64,000 nucleotides of DNA from Deinococcus multiflagellatus (GCF_020166415.1 NZ_JAIQXV010000001.1:540919-604918), one strand, 5' to 3'. Positions 39,423 to 48,693 are shown, counted from the first letter of the stretch. Program-made: numbers and translations. The notes: generated from the sequence alone by a model not told the origin.

Positions 39423-39822
39423 AAGGGGTCACCTCCACCACCACGCAGGGCTGGGCCGGGTCGTATTGGGGGAAGTGATGATACCCGTACACGTACTTGT
39501 CCCCGCCCGGAAACAGCGCGTCCACGATGCCCTTGCGCACGTTTTCCGGGTCACTGTGGGCGCCATTGGGGAAGAAGCACCACACGTCCACCCGGATGGG
39601 GTGCGCGCGGGTGGCGTCCAGCACCATGGCGGGCGCGTGCCGGGCCACGTGCTGCTTCCAGTCGCTGTACTCCCTGGCCCGGTCAAAGTTCGGCGATTTG
39701 CCGTTGGTGTAGTAGCCCACCAGCTTGCGCACCGTGGGCGGGCCTGGGACTTTGCGCATCTTGCCGTCCAGGCCTTTCTTCTTGGCGTGGCACAGCATCG
39801 CGGGGATGACGAAGCGGATCAT
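39412..39822 (-). CDS. RusA-like Holliday junction endonuclease (136 aa)
   Basis: ATG at 39822 overlaps the upstream TGA. The family signature HSDPENVRKGIVDALFPGG followed by a conserved YVYGYHHFPQ and a final strand CVVVEV matches RusA endonucleases, whose catalytic Asp residues lie in the DPEN..DAL and following Asp positions. It would resolve branched phage DNA before packaging. Confidence 0.78.
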   Translation of the reverse strand: MIRFVIPAMLCHAKKKGLDGKMRKVPGPPTVRKLVGYYTNGKSPNFDRAREYSDWKQHVARHAPAMVLDATRAHPIRVDVWCFFPNGAHSDPENVRKGIVDALFPGGDKYVYGYHHFPQYDPAQPCVVVEVTPCGR

Positions 39823-40130
39823 GCTGCCCCCTGCTGGGAGCGCTGCGCCCGTTCCTTCCACACACGGTTCAACATGTCCTCGCCAGCGGGCGTGAGGGTG
39901 TACCCGTACACGCGGCCCGGCTGGCGCCCCTTCAGGCGCTGCCGGGCCAGCAGGCCCAGATTGAACAGGCGGTCCACGGCGTTGCGGGCGGTTTCCAGTC
40001 CGACCTGCAGCAGTTCAGCGTCGCGCCCGGAAGCACACTCCAGCAGTTCCACTTTCGTGCGTGGTTCCAGACAGGCCACGGCGAGCAGCGCAACAGAGGT
40101 GCCTTCCAGGGTCAACAGCTTTCGGGGCAT
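39819..40130 (-). CDS. Winged-helix regulator-like protein (103 aa)
   Basis: A winged HTH pattern: helices up to VGLETARNAVDRLFNLGLL, then a wing with RVYGYTLTPAGEDML, as in MarR/PadR-like phage regulators. Coupled on both sides. Target unknown. Confidence 0.65.
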   Translation of the reverse strand: MPRKLLTLEGTSVALLAVACLEPRTKVELLECASGRDAELLQVGLETARNAVDRLFNLGLLARQRLKGRQPGRVYGYTLTPAGEDMLNRVWKERAQRSQQGAA

Positions 40131-40966
40131 CAGCGGTCACCGTCCAGGCGCACAGCCGTGACGCGGGTGCCCTGACGGGCGGCCAGGGTGCGGAACGTAA
40201 GCTCCAGCAGTGCAGCGGTGTTGTAGTGCCGGCGCAGGATCTCCAGGCGCCGATCATTCGTCAGGCTGCGATTGCGGACGTGGCCGATGTCGCGCAGCAG
40301 GGCGTTCAGTTCCGTGCTCCACAGCTCACCGGTGAGCAACCCGGCCCGGATTGCTTCACCCGCCCCTTCCTGCGGCTCCCGCACCCACTCACGCACCTCG
40401 TGTGTCGCTGAGTCCAGCAGCACCACACCCCAGGCCTGGGGCAGCAGGGGCAGGGCGGCGTCGAGGTGGCGGGGTGTGGTGGCCAGCACCCGGCGGCCGA
40501 AGGTGCGGTCGTAGCCGCGCACCTGCCGGGGCAGGCGGTGCAGGGTGTCCCGGTCCGTCTTGATCTCGTACCCGATGCTGCCCTCATCGTCAGGCAGCAC
40601 CAGGAGATCGGCGCGGCCTTCCTCGTGACGCTCCCCACGGGGCGGGGTGCGAAGCGCGGCTTCAGTCACGGCCCAACCCGCCCGATGCAACCCCATCAGA
40701 GCGCGGCGGGCTGCACCCTCATCCACCCCGCGCCGCGCCTGAGCGGGTGCCTTCGCCACTCTGAACCGCTTCGCGTAGGTGTGAGGCGGTCCACCGTTGT
40801 ATCCAGGGAAGGTGGCGTCGTACCAGCCCTGCCCCACGTAACTGATCGTGGCCTCTGGGCCCAGGGTTTTGCCCGCGTAAGTCTGGGCCGCAGTGTCGCG
40901 GTCCGGCGCTTCAATCCGAGTCCGACCGTAGTGCCTGGGGTTGCCGCACAACCATGTCACGCTCAC
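40130..40966 (-). CDS. MmcB/sce7726-like nuclease-fold protein (278 aa)
   Basis: Residues about 110-190 carry the PD-(D/E)XK core: GRADLLVLPDDEGSIGYEIKTD (key residues Asp, Glu, Lys), then DRDTLHRLPRQVRGYDRTF and WGVVLLD, the layout of sce7726/MmcB proteins linked to DNA repair. The N-terminal 80 residues are a separate small domain. A role in phage DNA processing is likely. Confidence 0.7.
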   Translation of the reverse strand: MSVTWLCGNPRHYGRTRIEAPDRDTAAQTYAGKTLGPEATISYVGQGWYDATFPGYNGGPPHTYAKRFRVAKAPAQARRGVDEGAARRALMGLHRAGWAVTEAALRTPPRGERHEEGRADLLVLPDDEGSIGYEIKTDRDTLHRLPRQVRGYDRTFGRRVLATTPRHLDAALPLLPQAWGVVLLDSATHEVREWVREPQEGAGEAIRAGLLTGELWSTELNALLRDIGHVRNRSLTNDRRLEILRRHYNTAALLELTFRTLAARQGTRVTAVRLDGDR

Positions 40967-41241
40967 GCACCCTCACCCCCCAGTGCCAGGGCGGCCCGCA
41001 CCAGCTCGTCACGCGCAGCCCGGACGGCGTGGCCCGTGCTATCCGTGCGGCTGGCCTCCACGGCCAGTTGATGCAGGTAGGTCAACCGCCTGGCTTGGGC
41101 GGTCTGCACTTCCAGATCCGCGCGCACCTTGCCCGCGTATTCCTCAAGCGCTTCGGGCCGCACGGGGATGCCAGACCGGACAGCCGAGGCCATGGAGTCC
41201 AGCTGCATGGCCACCAGAAACAGTGGGCGCGGCGCCTTCAT
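40963..41241 (-). CDS. Hypothetical early protein (92 aa)
   Basis: ATG at 41241 overlaps the preceding stop. Nearly all helix (ALEEYAGKVRADLEVQTAQARRL). Function unknown. Confidence 0.6.
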   Translation of the reverse strand: MKAPRPLFLVAMQLDSMASAVRSGIPVRPEALEEYAGKVRADLEVQTAQARRLTYLHQLAVEASRTDSTGHAVRAARDELVRAALALGGEGA

Positions 41242-41495
41242 GCGAAGACCTTCCCGAGGGGGCACGCTGCCCTGCATTGCTGAATGAAGTCGTCAGCCGC
41301 CTGTGCCGTTGCGAAGGGGGGAATGCGCAGCGGATGAATCCGCACCGTGACCACATAGGCCACGTGCTGGCCTTGCTCCACTTCAATGTGGCCCAGCGCC
41401 TGGACATGCTTCAGGGCGACGAAGCCCACGTCACCACGTGTGTCGACGTACTTCCCTGCCCGGAACTGTTCAACCATCTGCGCGTGGCTGGCCAT
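41238..41495 (-). CDS. Hypothetical early protein (85 aa)
   Basis: Beta-rich centre (GFVALKHVQALGHIEVEQG, YVVTVRIHPLRI) and C-terminal helix with two Cys. Could be an OB- or SH3-like fold. Function unknown. Confidence 0.6.
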   Translation of the reverse strand: MASHAQMVEQFRAGKYVDTRGDVGFVALKHVQALGHIEVEQGQHVAYVVTVRIHPLRIPPFATAQAADDFIQQCRAACPLGKVFA

Positions 41496-41677
41496 CAGTC
41501 CTCACCCCCAGGCAGGCGCGCTTCACGGCGCTGGATGTAATCGTCCAGGCTGATGCAGGACTCGGAGTCAACGAGGTGCAGGGTGCTCAGGCGCTGGCGG
41601 ATCTCCTGCTTCCGGGTGTAGCGACGGCCGCGCGCCAGCGCGCAGGCCACGAGCCAAAGACCTTGAACCGTGTTCAT
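41495..41677 (-). CDS. Hypothetical early protein (60 aa)
   Basis: Helical, begins with a hydrophobic stretch (MNTVQGLWLVACALARGR) and ends acidic. Coupled at both ends by overlapping codons. Function unknown. Confidence 0.55.
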   Translation of the reverse strand: MNTVQGLWLVACALARGRRYTRKQEIRQRLSTLHLVDSESCISLDDYIQRREARLPGGED

Positions 41678-42261
41678 GCCTCATCCCCCTTGTTTTCCGT
41701 GCCGGCGCGGTAGGCGCGCACGATCCCGGTGAGCGTTTCATCTGAAACCGTCAGGAACGCGCGGAACACGAGTTCGTCACGCTCGGCGGGCTGCAGGTGA
41801 TCCAGGCCCAGCACGCCCAGGCGGCGCTGCACCTGTTCCCGCAGCTGGGCCGCCTCGCTGGTCATGCGGCGCCCCACGTGGCCGGTGTCGAGCTGCTGGG
41901 CCAGATCCCGCACGGTGTGGTTGGCCAGAGCGGTGTTCACCTCGGCCGTGCTGGCCCCGCCGTCCAGGGCGCGCGCCGCGTCGATCAGGTCTCCCTGATC
42001 CGTGCCGGATGTGGCGCCCAGGCTCAGGGCGTACCCGGCCCGCCACGCGCGCCACGCGGTGGTGCGGGACAGGCCAGCGTGCCGCGCGAGGGTGGCGCTG
42101 AAGTCCCCGGTGTGCCCGGCGGCGGTCCAGCGCAGGTAGAGCTGGTACGCCTCCCGGGCGCGGTCATTCAGGGTGCGCTGCGCGGTGTGGTAGGCCGCGC
42201 CCCAGGCCTGCATCTCCTGTTCCAGGGTCAGGGCCCGGACCTCAATCTGCAGGGCCGTCAT
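41674..42261 (-). CDS. Putative HTH protein, relative of the late-regulator candidate (195 aa)
   Basis: ATG at 42261 overlaps the previous stop. The segment AREAYQLYLRWTAAG then FSATLARHAGLSRTTAWRAW aligns with ARAVYQLQLDFLRAG then YPRWLARHSGLSVYTCYYRM of the protein at 37480. This suggests a shared DNA-binding module. The second half is helical. Function unknown. Confidence 0.6.
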   Translation of the reverse strand: MTALQIEVRALTLEQEMQAWGAAYHTAQRTLNDRAREAYQLYLRWTAAGHTGDFSATLARHAGLSRTTAWRAWRAGYALSLGATSGTDQGDLIDAARALDGGASTAEVNTALANHTVRDLAQQLDTGHVGRRMTSEAAQLREQVQRRLGVLGLDHLQPAERDELVFRAFLTVSDETLTGIVRAYRAGTENKGDEA

Positions 42262-42506
42262 GCCTGACCCCCGAACAGTGGCCCGATCAGGCGGGGCTGC
42301 GTGGATTTGGTTTCGAGGCCCAGCGCCTTGATCGCCTCTTTCCGGACTTCCAGCCACATCTTGTAGGGGTGATGCTCCCGGGTGCCGAACGGGTAGGCCT
42401 GGTCAATCTGGCGCAGGATCTCTTTTGCCGGGGTGCCAGCCTTCTGACCGGCCTGCACCAGGGGCCAGATGACGCGGCCGGCACGCCGCTTCCAATAGCT
42501 GCTCAT
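42258..42506 (-). CDS. Hypothetical early protein (82 aa)
   Basis: Basic N-terminus (YWKRRAGRVIWPLV) and HPYKMWLEVRKEAIKALGL, a pattern I have seen in small phage proteins near replication genes but cannot name. Overlaps both neighbours by 4 nt. Confidence 0.6.
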   Translation of the reverse strand: MSSYWKRRAGRVIWPLVQAGQKAGTPAKEILRQIDQAYPFGTREHHPYKMWLEVRKEAIKALGLETKSTQPRLIGPLFGGQA

Positions 42507-43306
42507 GCGGCGCTCCTGTCCTGCTCGGCAAGGTGGGCGCGCAGGCGGGCGGCGCGCTGATCCTGGGCAGGGCTGTGCTGATCGAAGAAGGCCAGGACCT
42601 CTGCTGGGTCAAACCAGTACGAGGAATGCCGGCACTGCAGCGTGGGCATGCCCTGGTACACCCAGCTGTGCACCGTGCGGGAGGTCACGCCACAGGCGGC
42701 ACACAGCTGCGTGGTGGTCATGCGGCCGGGGTAGTTGAAGGGGAGGCTCATCACGGCCACGAGACGCGGGGCATCTTCCCGGCGGATGGCCAGACGCTTT
42801 GCGGTGCCCTTGTCGCCGCGCACCATGCAGTTCAAGGTCTGCAACCCCAGGCGCCGGACGTGCCGGTAAGGAATGTCATCCCGCCAACCGTGCTCATGGA
42901 TCAGGTCCGCAATGGCCACCCAGGCGGGCGGCACGCCACTGCGCTTCAGCCGCTCCCGTTCCACGTGCTCAGGGTTGTAGAAGTACTGGTTCCCCACGCG
43001 CACGGCGTCGAGGTCACCCCGTTCATTGAGTTCACCCACCGTCGAGGCGGTGAGGTTGAGTCGATCTACCACCTGCTTGATCCCCAGCCACCCAGCGGGG
43101 CGCTTCAGGACGGTGGGTGCGCGGCGCTCGCGGTGTGAGGCGTACCATTCCAGCTCCGACAGGCTGGCAGCCTGCACCCGTCCCAGCTTGTACAGGCGCT
43201 TGCCGTGCCGCTTGAACGTGTCTGCAACGGCGTCAGCGGTCACGCCATAGTCCGCCGCTATCTCGGTCAAGCGGATCAGACTCAGGTCCTCAAGCCGACT
43301 GCTCAT
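42503..43306 (-). CDS. Multi-HTH DNA-binding protein next to DnaB (267 aa)
   Basis: Four MerR/Xis-like DNA-binding segments are visible: IRLTEIAADYGVTADAVADTF, LGIKQVVDRLNLTASTVGEL, a middle one around VAIADLIHEHGW, and TTTQLCAACGVTSRTVHSWV (each given in part). Its place directly after DnaB suggests replication initiation or helicase loading at the phage origin. Confidence 0.65.
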   Translation of the reverse strand: MSSRLEDLSLIRLTEIAADYGVTADAVADTFKRHGKRLYKLGRVQAASLSELEWYASHRERRAPTVLKRPAGWLGIKQVVDRLNLTASTVGELNERGDLDAVRVGNQYFYNPEHVERERLKRSGVPPAWVAIADLIHEHGWRDDIPYRHVRRLGLQTLNCMVRGDKGTAKRLAIRREDAPRLVAVMSLPFNYPGRMTTTQLCAACGVTSRTVHSWVYQGMPTLQCRHSSYWFDPAEVLAFFDQHSPAQDQRAARLRAHLAEQDRSAA

Positions 43307-44661
43307 GCCGACCCCACGTATTCCGGGGCGAGGTCGTTGAAGCGGGTGAAGGCGCTGTGGAACTGGGTCTTCACCGTGCCGGTGGGCCCGTTGCGCTGCT
43401 TACCCAGGATGAACTCCGCGATGCCCCGTTGATCGGTCTCCTGGTTGTAGTACTCGTCGCGGTAGATGAACATCACCACGTCGGCGTCCTGTTCCACGCT
43501 GCCCGACTCACGCAGGTCACTGAGCATGGGCCGGTGGTTGGGGCGCTGTTCCACCGCGCGGCTGAGCTGGGAGAGAGCCAGCACAGGAATGCCCAGTTCC
43601 ATGGCCAGGCCCTTCAACGCGCTGCTGATCATGGTCACGCGCTGCACGGTGTTCTCCCCCGCCCGGCCGCTCACCTGCACGAGCTGGAGGTAATCCAGCA
43701 CGAACAGACTCAGCGGTTCGTCCCGGTGCGCTTGCCGCACCGCGTCCAGCAGTTCCTGCAGCTTCAGGCCGGGCTTGGCCAGCATGTCCAGGCGCAGGCC
43801 GTCCAGGTGAGCACCCGCGTGGGTCAGGCGCTCCCAGTCCCGGTCGTTCAGGTTGCCCTGGCCCCGGCGGGATTCACTGAAGCGCTTGAGGTCCACGCGC
43901 GCCTCACTGCACAGCAGGCGGGCCGTGATCTCTTCCGTGGGCATTTCCAGGCTGAAGCCCAGCACCCGGCCGCGCACCCTGGCCACGTGCACCGCCATCT
44001 GGAACGCCGCAGCGGTCTTGCCCATCGCAGGCCGGGCGGCCAGGACGTACAGGCGCCCGGGTTCCAGGCCGCCCATCAGTTCATCCAGGTCCTTCAGGCC
44101 GGTGGGCGCGCCGTTCGGGCCGGTGCCCTGGGCCGCCTGTTCCAGCACGGCGCGCACCGTGTCCCCCACCCGCTCCAGTCCGGAGTCAAAGCGGGTGAGG
44201 TTGGGGATCAGTGCCGTCATGGCGTCGATCTCTTCCAGCGGGACGGCCTGGTCATAACAGGCCTGCATCAACTTCCCGGCCGCCGCGATCTTGCCGCGCA
44301 GCGTGGCCTTTTCCAGCACGATCCGCGCGTAATGCTCGGCGTACACAGCGGTGGGCACCTGATCGGCCAGCCCCATCAGGTAGGTCAGGCCTCCGGCCTC
44401 GTCGAGCTGGCCGCGCCGGGTCAGCTCTGCGCTGAGGGTGATGAGGTCCACCGGGCCGGGCTGACCGTCCTGGGTGCGGGCATCCCGCAGCGCCGGCACG
44501 GCCGCCCAGATCAGGCGGTGCTTGGCTTGGTAGAAGTCCGCGGGCTGCAGCTGGCTGACCGCCGTGTTGGTCAGGGCATCATTGTCCAGCAGCACGCTGC
44601 CCAGCAGGGCAATTTCGGCAGCGGTGTCATGCGGGGCAACGCGGGGGGTGAGGTCGTTCAT
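43303..44661 (-). CDS. dnaB: Replicative DNA helicase, DnaB-like (452 aa)
   Basis: N-terminal domain HDTAAEIALLGSVLLDNDA and full RecA-like C-terminal domain: Walker A AARPAMGKTAAAFQMA (about residue 207), FSLEMPTEEITARLL, Walker B-type LFVLDYLQLV and MLSDLRESGSVEQDADVVMF (in part), all standard for DnaB. Full length. It unwinds the phage replication fork. Overlaps both neighbours by 4 nt. Confidence 0.93.
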   Translation of the reverse strand: MNDLTPRVAPHDTAAEIALLGSVLLDNDALTNTAVSQLQPADFYQAKHRLIWAAVPALRDARTQDGQPGPVDLITLSAELTRRGQLDEAGGLTYLMGLADQVPTAVYAEHYARIVLEKATLRGKIAAAGKLMQACYDQAVPLEEIDAMTALIPNLTRFDSGLERVGDTVRAVLEQAAQGTGPNGAPTGLKDLDELMGGLEPGRLYVLAARPAMGKTAAAFQMAVHVARVRGRVLGFSLEMPTEEITARLLCSEARVDLKRFSESRRGQGNLNDRDWERLTHAGAHLDGLRLDMLAKPGLKLQELLDAVRQAHRDEPLSLFVLDYLQLVQVSGRAGENTVQRVTMISSALKGLAMELGIPVLALSQLSRAVEQRPNHRPMLSDLRESGSVEQDADVVMFIYRDEYYNQETDQRGIAEFILGKQRNGPTGTVKTQFHSAFTRFNDLAPEYVGSA

Positions 44662-45800
44662 GCCGCACCCCCTTCCAGTGACCAGCGGGCCACGATGAAG
44701 TCACCCAGGTCCAGGGGGGCGTTGGACTCGGCGAAGTACACCAGACCGTGCTCCACACTCTCGATCGTCCACACCTGCCCGTTCGGGGCGCGGCGCCGCT
44801 CACCGGGCTGGCACTGCGCGCCTTTGCGCACGTTGGCGCGGTTGGCGGTCTCAGCTTGCTGCACCTTCGCCGCGCGCCGCATGCGATCCGCCAGGGCCAG
44901 ATACGGGTGGGCGTAGCTGCCCGCCACCGTGATCTCACCGGCGTGCTGGCGCAGCTCGCTGGCGCGGCCTTCCTGCACCCAGGTGGCGAATTGGATGATC
45001 TGCGCGTCCTGTGCGGCGCGGTCCAGCTTGCGGGCCTTCGTCCAGGCCGCCCAGATGTCCCACGCCCCGGCGGCGGTCAGGATCTCCTGCGCGGCGCGGT
45101 ACGTGGCCGGCGCGGCGGCCGGAACATGTTCCGTGTCTGTCACGTTCTCGCCCCCTCCGTGGTGGTATGCGGTTTCAACCTGAAACGGGTTCAGGTGTGT
45201 GGCCCCGGCCTCGCCAGAGGCCGCGCCGTCAGGCGCCGTGCTGGGGTTCTGATCTGTTCCGACCATTGCCCCCCCAGCAACACCAACCGGTGCGGGCTGG
45301 GCTGGCCAATTCGTGGAAGAGACGTTGTTGGTTGGGTTTATTTTCTTAGCTTCACTTAGCTTCACTTCTTTAGGGCTGACACTTTTCCCCACCCACACGT
45401 CATTTTTCGGTGCGTTGAATCCGGATTTCCGGACGGATTTCCGAACGGGTTTCCGTCCGGTCTTCCGGAGTTCCAGCTGCCCGGCCGCCTTCGATCCGGC
45501 CCAGGCCCACTGCCCGTCATGCCCCACCGCGTGCCCCAGGTCCGCGAGGCGCTGCAGGTTGGCCTGCACCTGGGTGTGGCCCCGGCCGATCAGCTGGGCC
45601 ACCTCACCCCAGTGGATGGGGCGCATCTTGCGGTGGGCCAGCAGCACCAGCGCGGGTTTGACCAGGGCGTTATCCAGGGCGTAGAGCACCGAGGTGTCCT
45701 GTTCGTTATCCAGGGTGGTGAAGCCCTGACGGCCCTTGGCGGGTTCCTGGGACGTGGGGCCCTCCGGGTGCAGCTTCAGGTTCTTCGCGGGGGCCATCAT
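44658..45800 (-). CDS. Replication-associated protein with winged helix (380 aa)
   Basis: N-terminal winged helix (YALDNALVKPALVLLAHRKM then IHWGEVAQLIGRGHTQVQANL), a low-complexity linker of about 100 residues, and a helical C-terminal half (ATYRAAQEILTAAGAWDIW). This resembles the O-protein or DnaD-like layout of initiators with the DNA-binding part first. Upstream of DnaB with a 4-nt overlap. The linker DNA (45330-45440) is poorer in GC. Confidence 0.6.
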   Translation of the reverse strand: MMAPAKNLKLHPEGPTSQEPAKGRQGFTTLDNEQDTSVLYALDNALVKPALVLLAHRKMRPIHWGEVAQLIGRGHTQVQANLQRLADLGHAVGHDGQWAWAGSKAAGQLELRKTGRKPVRKSVRKSGFNAPKNDVWVGKSVSPKEVKLSEAKKINPTNNVSSTNWPAQPAPVGVAGGAMVGTDQNPSTAPDGAASGEAGATHLNPFQVETAYHHGGGENVTDTEHVPAAAPATYRAAQEILTAAGAWDIWAAWTKARKLDRAAQDAQIIQFATWVQEGRASELRQHAGEITVAGSYAHPYLALADRMRRAAKVQQAETANRANVRKGAQCQPGERRRAPNGQVWTIESVEHGLVYFAESNAPLDLGDFIVARWSLEGGAA

Positions 45801-48520
45801 GCACCCCCAGCGGCCAGCGGGAAGAGGCGCGTGGCGGCCTGCTCAGCCGCCTGGGACACGTGGCGCTCAGCCCAGGTGAAATACTCGGGCTTCAGTTCCA
45901 CGCCCTCGCCCCTGCGGCCCACCTGCAGGGCGCCGTACACCTCGGAGCCGATGCCCAGGAAAGGCGTGAACACCACCTCGCCGGGGTTGGTCCAGAGCGT
46001 CACGCAGCGGCGGATCACGTCCAACTGCAAGGGCGCCAGGTGTTTCTCGTCATCGTCGCTGCGCGCAATCTTGGCGTTCAGCACGTCGGTGCGGTTGATG
46101 TCGTACCAGACCGGCGCCGCGTACTTCTGCCACATCGGCAGGGTGAACTCGGCTGGGTCATGGGTTACGCGGGGCGTTTCATCCATCCCTGGGCCCCATT
46201 TCCGGAACACCACCACGTACTCGGCCATGCCCTGGCGGTTCTTTGCCGCGTTCTCGCGGATGTTCTTGTACAGCAGGCCGTCCGCTTTGGTCCGCTGCAT
46301 CTCCCGCACCGGGTCCAGGTCAATGCAGATCTCGCTGTGGTAACTCCAGAAGCTGCCATCCTCGCCGCGAGGCGCGTTCAGGAAGGCCCGGATGGTGTCA
46401 CCCCGGAAGTCGCGCAGCGCGGTGTAGCCCTCCTGGCTGGCATAGATGGGCAGGTTCTTGACGTGTACGGCGCAGAGGCGCCCCGGCTTCAGGGTGCGGC
46501 GCAGTTCCGGGATCAGGAAGGCGAAGTGGGCGAAGAAGTGCTGATCGTCATCCGTGTTGCCCATGTCCCGCAGGTCCGGGCTGTAGCTGTACAGGTTGGA
46601 AAAGGGCGGGCTGAAGATCTGGAAGTCGTGTGAGTGGGTGTCCAGCCCCTTGATGACCTCGCAGCAGTCCCCGTTGAACAGCCGGTACCCGTCCCCTTCC
46701 ACGGTGCGCCGGTGCGCCGGCCCGACGTCCAGCCGGACGCTCTGGCCGCGCGCGGCCGTGCGGGTGGCGGCGATCAGCTTGTCCTGCATCGCGCGGTGCT
46801 CGGCTTCCTTGCGGCGCAGGGTGCCCAGCACGGTCTGATGCGTGTCGGTGGTCACGAGGTGCACCTGCACGGGCCGCTGCTGGCCGTAGCGGTCAAAGCG
46901 GCCCACCACCTGGTACAGCTCTTCAAAGCTGTAGTTCAGGCTGACCACGGCGGTGCGGGCGCAGTGCTGCCAGTTCATGCCCCAGCCCGCGATGCTGGGC
47001 TTGGTCACCAGCACCCGCGCGCGGCCCTCACTGAACGCGCGCAGCCCCTCTTCCTTCTGCGCGGCCGTCATGTTGCCCCGGACCTCGGTGGCCTCCGGAA
47101 TCAGCCGGCACACCGCCTCGGCTTCCTGATTGGTGTGCACCCAGATCGCCCAGGGTTCCTGGGACTCAGCCGCCACCAGCGCGGCCACCTGGGCGGCGCG
47201 CTGATCCAGCGTGAGCTTCAGTTCCCTGTGCAGGCTGGTGGCGCTGGCGCTGACCTGCCGGAACAAGCGCCCCTCTTCCTCGGCCGCGCCGGTGTGATCG
47301 GTCTGCACCGTGTGCACCACGTACTCCGGCGCGGGGCGGGCGTAGCCCTCATCGGAATAGCTTTCCTGCAGGTCGCTGGGCAGGCGCAGGGCGCGGGCCC
47401 AGGTGCTCAACCAGTGGTAGAACTCAGCCTCACCATGGCGCTTCAGGCGGAAGGTCTGCGCCTGCGTGGTGTCGTTGATGAACCAGCGGGTGAGCATTTC
47501 ACCCGGCTCCATGATCCCCAGGAACTCGGCGTGGTTACCCAGCTCCACGATGTCATTCGGGCTGGGCGTGGCCGTGGCCGCGAGGCGGTAGGGCGTGCCC
47601 TGGAAGGCTTCAATCAAGGCCATCTTGGTGCGGCCCATGAAGCTCTTGAGGATGCTGCTCTCGTCCAGTGCCACCCCGGCAAAGGTGCCGATGTGCCCGG
47701 CTTCGGTCAGGGCGTCCAGCTTTTCATAGTTGCTCAGCACCACGGGTGCGTCTGGCAGCGCGCCCCCGTCCCACACCATGGCGGGCAGGCCGAACTTCTG
47801 CGCCTCCGCTTCCAGCTGAAAAGTCACGGCCAGTGGGGCCAGGATCAGCACGGGGCGGCCGGTGTGCCCCGCCACCTGATGCCCCCAGGTAAGCTCCATC
47901 AGCGCCTTACCCAGGCCACGCTCAGCGAAGAGAGCGGCGCGGCCCTGTTCAAGCGCCCAGGTCACGAGGTCACGCTGGAAGGGCTTGAGGACCTCGGGCA
48001 GGTCCGCCGGGGTGAAACCCATGGGTTGGGCTTCCACCACTTTGGCGTTCAGGAAGTCGGTGTAAGCATCCCGGGCGACGGCGGGGGCAGGAATATCGTG
48101 CATCACGTTCAGCCCGTCACCCACCACGCGCAGCTGGCCGTCGGGGAACACGCCGCGCACCGTGCCAGTCATCTGCTGGCCCTCATGGGTGTAGGTCAAC
48201 CGGTCACCGATGGTGAAGGTGCCCGGGCGCGCCAGGAACTCACCACGCTGGCTCTTCGCCACCACCGCGTCCAGCTCCGGCAGGACCGCCTTCACGGTCC
48301 CCTCGCCGTACTCGGCATGCGTGATGGTCTGGCCGTGCTTCGGGAGGGCCAGGGCACGCTGCCGGTACTCGTCATGGGTCAGGCGGGTGACGGTGCCGCC
48401 CTGCCCTTCCATCAGGCTCTGCCACTCGGCGCCGTACCCGGCTGGCCAGTCGCATGTGCTGCCCATCAGGTGGCCGTCGGCGCTCACGGCCTGCAGGTAG
48501 TCGGGGGTGCCCTTGGTCAT
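45797..48520 (-). CDS. SNF2-type helicase fused to DNA methyltransferase (907 aa)
   Basis: Residues about 170-590 form an SF2/SNF2 ATPase: LKPFQRDLVTWAL (Q-motif-like), AERGLGKALMEL (Walker A, about 201-206), ALDESSILKS (DExx), ATATPSPND (motif III) and GRFDRYGQQRPV (motif VI). Residues about 610-900 form a beta-class N6-adenine/N4-cytosine methyltransferase with FSPPFSNLY (motif IV, SPPF) and VFTPFLGIGSEVYGAL (motif I) at the C-terminal side. The Walker A ends GKA rather than GKT, so activity needs a check. It might travel along DNA and methylate it to protect phage DNA. Confidence 0.85.
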   Translation of the reverse strand: MTKGTPDYLQAVSADGHLMGSTCDWPAGYGAEWQSLMEGQGGTVTRLTHDEYRQRALALPKHGQTITHAEYGEGTVKAVLPELDAVVAKSQRGEFLARPGTFTIGDRLTYTHEGQQMTGTVRGVFPDGQLRVVGDGLNVMHDIPAPAVARDAYTDFLNAKVVEAQPMGFTPADLPEVLKPFQRDLVTWALEQGRAALFAERGLGKALMELTWGHQVAGHTGRPVLILAPLAVTFQLEAEAQKFGLPAMVWDGGALPDAPVVLSNYEKLDALTEAGHIGTFAGVALDESSILKSFMGRTKMALIEAFQGTPYRLAATATPSPNDIVELGNHAEFLGIMEPGEMLTRWFINDTTQAQTFRLKRHGEAEFYHWLSTWARALRLPSDLQESYSDEGYARPAPEYVVHTVQTDHTGAAEEEGRLFRQVSASATSLHRELKLTLDQRAAQVAALVAAESQEPWAIWVHTNQEAEAVCRLIPEATEVRGNMTAAQKEEGLRAFSEGRARVLVTKPSIAGWGMNWQHCARTAVVSLNYSFEELYQVVGRFDRYGQQRPVQVHLVTTDTHQTVLGTLRRKEAEHRAMQDKLIAATRTAARGQSVRLDVGPAHRRTVEGDGYRLFNGDCCEVIKGLDTHSHDFQIFSPPFSNLYSYSPDLRDMGNTDDDQHFFAHFAFLIPELRRTLKPGRLCAVHVKNLPIYASQEGYTALRDFRGDTIRAFLNAPRGEDGSFWSYHSEICIDLDPVREMQRTKADGLLYKNIRENAAKNRQGMAEYVVVFRKWGPGMDETPRVTHDPAEFTLPMWQKYAAPVWYDINRTDVLNAKIARSDDDEKHLAPLQLDVIRRCVTLWTNPGEVVFTPFLGIGSEVYGALQVGRRGEGVELKPEYFTWAERHVSQAAEQAATRLFPLAAGGA

Positions 48521-48693
48521 GCCGCCACGCCCCGGTTCACGTCGCGCCGGATTTTGTCTGCGGCGCTCTGCCCGTAGTGCATGGCGAGGCTGGCCAGGAA
48601 CGCTTCGCGCTGCCGGTTGTCCAGGGGCCGCAGGTCACGCACCCAGGCGTAATGCAGCCCCGGCGTCATCTGTCGGGGGCTGAGCTCGCTCAT
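48517..48693 (-). CDS. Small early protein (58 aa)
   Basis: ATG and TGA both overlap the neighbours by 4 nt. Helical (LRPLDNRQREAFLASLAMHYG) with a basic end. Function unknown. Confidence 0.6.
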   Translation of the reverse strand: MSELSPRQMTPGLHYAWVRDLRPLDNRQREAFLASLAMHYGQSAADKIRRDVNRGVAA

